Shown here: in pieces, positions 23,089-25,151 of the stretch
Layout: every line of letters begins with the position of its first letter
How positions within the stretch are numbered: the stretch's first letter is position 1
IMG/VR virus record: IMGVR_UViG_3300006735_000226
Span: 1 to 25,151 of that record
Source of the DNA: a virus
Length of the DNA stretch: 25,151 nt
Reading direction: 5' to 3' (one strand)
Program-made: the position numbers and the translations under genes
The notes under the pieces: generated by a model
What the model saw: only the letters and a program-made list of their open reading frames with translations
Told to the model about the DNA's origin: nothing
Databases searched by the model: none

Positions 23089-23318
23089 CCGTTGACCGTT
23101 GTGTTGGAGACGGGATTGATTGGTCCGTCTGGTGTGATATTTACACCGCTAGCACTGTATTCAAACCCCGTTGAATAGTTCTCACTGACAATCGTTTCAG
23201 TGACCTTGCTGGTTGTTTCTGTGTGGGACGACATCGTGCCCTGCGTGAAGTTGGGGATCACAGGGACAGCGTGAGCTGCTGGAGCGGATAGCAACAACAG
23301 CAGAAGCCAACGCATCAC
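22923..23318 (-). CDS. Secreted protein B of minus-strand cassette
   Basis: 131 residues with a clear signal peptide (MRWLLLLLLSAPAAHA, then VPVIPNFTQG). The mature part is Ser/Thr/Val-rich and beta-like (TETTSKVTETIVSENYSTGF, SASGVNITPDG, KPGEAFQFVESL, QRVTEITSV). The motifs S-x-SG-x-NI, PG-[DE]-AF-x-F and Q-x-VTEIT also occur in the same order in the adjacent gene at 23315, so the two look like diverged paralogues. ATG overlaps the upstream stop (ATGA). I recall similar proteins in cyanophages; function unknown. Confidence 0.75.
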   Translation of the reverse strand: MMRWLLLLLLSAPAAHAVPVIPNFTQGTMSSHTETTSKVTETIVSENYSTGFEYSASGVNITPDGPINPVSNTTVNGWTSLGERPNWSIVKPGEAFQFVESLKGPGLSNVTTTQRVTEITSVTDTVSSFSE

Positions 23319-23806
23319 TTAATCGTGATTTCGGTCACGAGCTGACCTACAGCCAGCGTGTTTGCTCCACCACCTGTGATGGTCATGCCACCGTCAGAGG
23401 AGATAGTTCCTGCCAAATCACCTGCAGTGCCTGAAGCTGTAGAGGTAAGGCTGCCAAAGTTGCCAACAGCGCCAGTGGTAACGGCTGACGTTGGAACGGC
23501 ATCAGCTTGGCGATAGGTCTGGCTAAAGGAGAACGCATCACCTGGAACGTCTTGCGTTGCAGAGATTGTGCCGGGTGCGTAGACACCGCTGGTGATCGTG
23601 CCAGCAGAGACGGTGTTGGCAGTGGTTCCGTCAGTTGTATCGATGTTGGTGCCAGAGATGCTGAATGAAGAGCCAATACGCTCTGCAGTGGTTACAGCAC
23701 CACCAACCTGCAGCTGAACCGACGACATGATCTTGTGTTGGAGATCAGCGCGGGCGGGCAATCCAGCTGCCAATGTGATGCCCAATACCAAAAGTGTCCG
23801 GGTCAT
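23315..23806 (-). CDS. Secreted protein A of minus-strand cassette
   Basis: 163 residues; signal peptide MTRTLLVLGITLAAGLPARA followed by DLQHKIMSSVQLQVGGAV. The mature protein is a Gly/Ser/Thr-rich, strand-like sequence (FSISGTNIDTTDGTTANT, PGDAFSFSQTYRQADAVP) ending QLVTEITIK. Composition resembles adhesins or surface-layer-like beta proteins, without cysteines. Start overlaps the stop of the holin-like gene (ATGA). Exported to periplasm or beyond; no assigned function. Confidence 0.75.
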   Translation of the reverse strand: MTRTLLVLGITLAAGLPARADLQHKIMSSVQLQVGGAVTTAERIGSSFSISGTNIDTTDGTTANTVSAGTITSGVYAPGTISATQDVPGDAFSFSQTYRQADAVPTSAVTTGAVGNFGSLTSTASGTAGDLAGTISSDGGMTITGGGANTLAVGQLVTEITIK

Positions 23807-24069
23807 TTGATGCCGACTTTGGTGTCTTTGTTGTCAACAATAGTCGGCTTCTTGTTTCCACCGCCATTGGACTTACGTTCGATGCCAAATGACGCCATCG
23901 CGCCAGTGAGCAGCGATGCAACAAAGGTGTTGTCCATTTTCATCTGGGGGAACAAGCCCAGGTAGGAGACGGTGAGCAGAGTGGCGCTCCAAAGCAAGAC
24001 AGCGCATTTAACGAGGTCGGCAACGCCAACGCCTTCTTTTTCGTGCTGCTCTTCGGGGTTGTTGGCCAT
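23803..24069 (-). CDS. Holin-like small membrane protein
   Basis: 88 residues, first gene of the minus-strand operon. Charged N-terminus (NPEEQHEKEG), a first hydrophobic helix (VKCAVLLWSATLLTVSYLGL), a short polar turn, a second weaker hydrophobic helix (FVASLLTGAMASFGI), then a basic tail. Two helices with short charged ends and proximity to the endolysin gene fit a small holin or holin-like protein; the opposite strand and coupling to secreted proteins leave room for a different membrane role. Confidence 0.65.
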   Translation of the reverse strand: MANNPEEQHEKEGVGVADLVKCAVLLWSATLLTVSYLGLFPQMKMDNTFVASLLTGAMASFGIERKSNGGGNKKPTIVDNKDTKVGIK

Positions 24070-24086
24070 GACGCAACAGAGCTACC

Positions 24087-24099
24087 GTTACAGCGTAAC
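24087..24099. promoter_or_regulatory. Palindrome in divergent intergenic region
   Basis: GTTAC-agc-GTAAC lies in the 42-base gap between the divergent minus-strand operon (start 24069) and the plus-strand lysis genes (start 24112). A symmetric 13-base site between two divergent transcripts is a plausible operator for joint control. No convincing -35/-10 pair is visible on either side. Confidence 0.4.
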
Positions 24100-24111
24100 T
24101 AGGTCAATCCA

Positions 24112-24285
24112 ATGCTTCTAGTTCTTAAGCCTCTGGTCATGACGATGTGGCGCTCCAGGGCGTTCAAAGAGTTGATCATTGCGATGTTGGAGCGGATCGT
24201 GACTCGCACTGACAACGATTTGGATGATCTGGCTGTAAAGCATTTGAAGGATTTGCTTTTGCCTGACACTCGTGTTGAGAAGTGA
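24112..24285 (+). CDS. Small amphipathic protein of the lysis region
   Basis: 57 residues: a hydrophobic N-terminus (LLVLKPLVMTMWRSRAFKEL), a helical middle, and an acidic/Leu-rich end (TDNDLDDLAVKHLKDLLLP). Similar small proteins precede the endolysin in phages of cyanobacteria as I recall. Its stop overlaps the GTG of the next small gene (GTGA). Function unknown. Confidence 0.6.
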   Translation: MLLVLKPLVMTMWRSRAFKELIIAMLERIVTRTDNDLDDLAVKHLKDLLLPDTRVEK

Positions 24286-24428
24286 AGCTATCCGCGTTTT
24301 CCGCAACTGGCTGGTTTATTGCAGGCAGCGCGGTCACGCTGTTGCTCTGCACCACAATGGTTGTTTTCATCGCTGGATACAGCTCTGGCACAGCCACTTG
24401 CGATCAAGCAAGATCAGGCCAGCTTTAG
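24282..24428 (+). CDS. Small single-pass membrane protein of the lysis region
   Basis: 48 residues from GTG, overlapping the upstream stop by four bases. Residues ~10-33 (GWFIAGSAVTLLLCTTMVVF) form a transmembrane segment; the C-terminal ~15 residues are polar with one Cys (ATCDQARSG). Placement just before the endolysin suggests a holin, antiholin or anchor role; this is inference from position and topology. Confidence 0.55.
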   Translation: MKLSAFSATGWFIAGSAVTLLLCTTMVVFIAGYSSGTATCDQARSGQL

Positions 24429-25144
24429 CTGTAACCGGTGTGTTGAGCCTGCTGCCGTTCTTCGAGTTCTTCCGTGGTACGCCCCACCAGCTGGCTGCGA
24501 TTAAACAACTTGAGGAGTCAATGCCAGCTGAACTACTGGAGGAGCACGAAGCTGATTGGTTTCAGGCATGGAAGGAGAGTGGATATGACCAGCAGATCTT
24601 CATGCCGTACTTCAAGCAGCTCGATAACGAGACTGGAACGGGATACCGCGAGTGCTTCAGTTCAGCAGCTGCGATGGTGGCAGCGTTTTACAAGAAGGTT
24701 CGTACGGATGATGAGTACAACAGGATCCGCGCCAAATATGGGGACACCACATCGGTAGAGGCTCAGCTAGCCGCGTTACGCAGTCTTGGCTTGGAAGCTG
24801 AGTTCAGAAAGGACGCCGACGCCGACATGGTGGAACTTGAGATTGAGGCTGGCCGTCCGGTTTTGGCTGGATATTTGTCTGCAGGCAATATGCTTCGTGG
24901 CGAACCACCAATGTGCAACGGCTTAGGTTGCGGACACTGGCTGGTCATTAGCGGGTTCGCAGGGAAGAACAGCAACGACCCGGAATGGATCGTCCAAGAC
25001 CCGCGTGGCTACCCCGAAATGGAGAAGGGTGGTCACAGCAACCCGCATTTGGGACGTAACGTCCGTGTGAGGCAGGCAGCGTTTTACCAGCGTTGGCAGG
25101 CTGAAGGCCCTGGAACTGGTTGGGTGATTTTGGTGAACGAGTGA
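24398..25144 (+). CDS. Endolysin-like C39-family cysteine peptidase with N-terminal signal-anchor
   Basis: 248 residues from a TTG at 24398; a GTG at 24440 is another possible start. Residues 1-25 (basic start, then LAVTGVLSLLPFFEFF) form a signal or signal-anchor-release segment. The peptidase domain has Gln74 in PYFKQLDN, Cys86 in GYRECFSSAAAM, His180 in CGHWLVISGF and Asp201 in VQDPRGYP, the order Gln-Cys-His-Asp of papain-like C39 enzymes. C173 and C178 flank the catalytic loop and might form a disulfide. It probably cleaves peptidoglycan peptides. An open frame extends upstream to 24272, but those residues look like shadow sequence. Confidence 0.8.
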   Translation: MRSSKIRPALAVTGVLSLLPFFEFFRGTPHQLAAIKQLEESMPAELLEEHEADWFQAWKESGYDQQIFMPYFKQLDNETGTGYRECFSSAAAMVAAFYKKVRTDDEYNRIRAKYGDTTSVEAQLAALRSLGLEAEFRKDADADMVELEIEAGRPVLAGYLSAGNMLRGEPPMCNGLGCGHWLVISGFAGKNSNDPEWIVQDPRGYPEMEKGGHSNPHLGRNVRVRQAAFYQRWQAEGPGTGWVILVNE

Positions 25145-25151
25145 GTTCTCA

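Noticed and set aside
24272-24397. N-terminal extension of the endolysin frame from ATG 24272
   Set aside because: It overlaps two better-supported small genes and gives an arginine/histidine-rich sequence atypical for the family; TTG 24398 yields a proper signal-anchor.
1-25151. tRNA genes, CRISPR arrays, insertion sequences, attachment sites
   Set aside because: None could be recognised on either strand by reading; coding density leaves little room for them.

Overview
This window is the structural and lysis half of a tailed, lambda-like siphovirus or prophage. The many small accessory proteins look like those I associate with phages of marine picocyanobacteria (Synechococcus/Prochlorococcus). 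That host guess rests on protein resemblance only. I see no integrase, replication, tRNA, CRISPR or insertion-sequence gene here. Genes are packed so tightly that no stretch over 300 bases is gene-free.

Layout: (a) 2-4065, packaging and portal: 3' part of the large terminase, a zinc-ribbon protein, several tiny basic proteins, a tail-tube-like protein and a DUF4055-type portal. (b) 4070-7066, head: a collagen-like protein, a small Lys-rich protein, scaffold, major capsid protein and a strong terminator. (c) 7070-9106, neck: adaptor, closure, gp10-like and tail-terminator proteins. (d) 9133-12251, tail assembly chaperones joined by an apparent programmed frameshift, then the tape measure. (e) 12251-18230, lambda-like tail tip cassette M-L-K-I-J. 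(f) 18265-20829, tail fibre with a C-terminal chaperone-protease domain and small coupled genes. (g) 20841-22331, a small beta-barrel-like exported protein, a terminator, and membrane or proline-rich genes around one minus-strand gene. (h) 22291-24069, a minus-strand operon of one holin-like and three secreted proteins. (i) 24112-25144, plus-strand lysis genes ending in a C39-like cysteine peptidase.

The plus-strand genes are mostly coupled by ATGA/TAATG overlaps, so the head and tail block probably works as one late operon, with the hairpin terminator after the capsid gene adjusting dosage. Points of most interest: the +1 frameshift in the tail chaperones; a displaced tail-tube gene; a heptamer (TGGAACG) far more frequent than chance and strand-biased; a secreted minus-strand cassette containing two apparent tandem paralogues plus a third gene with no normal start codon near its signal peptide; and a composition break inside the terminase gene.
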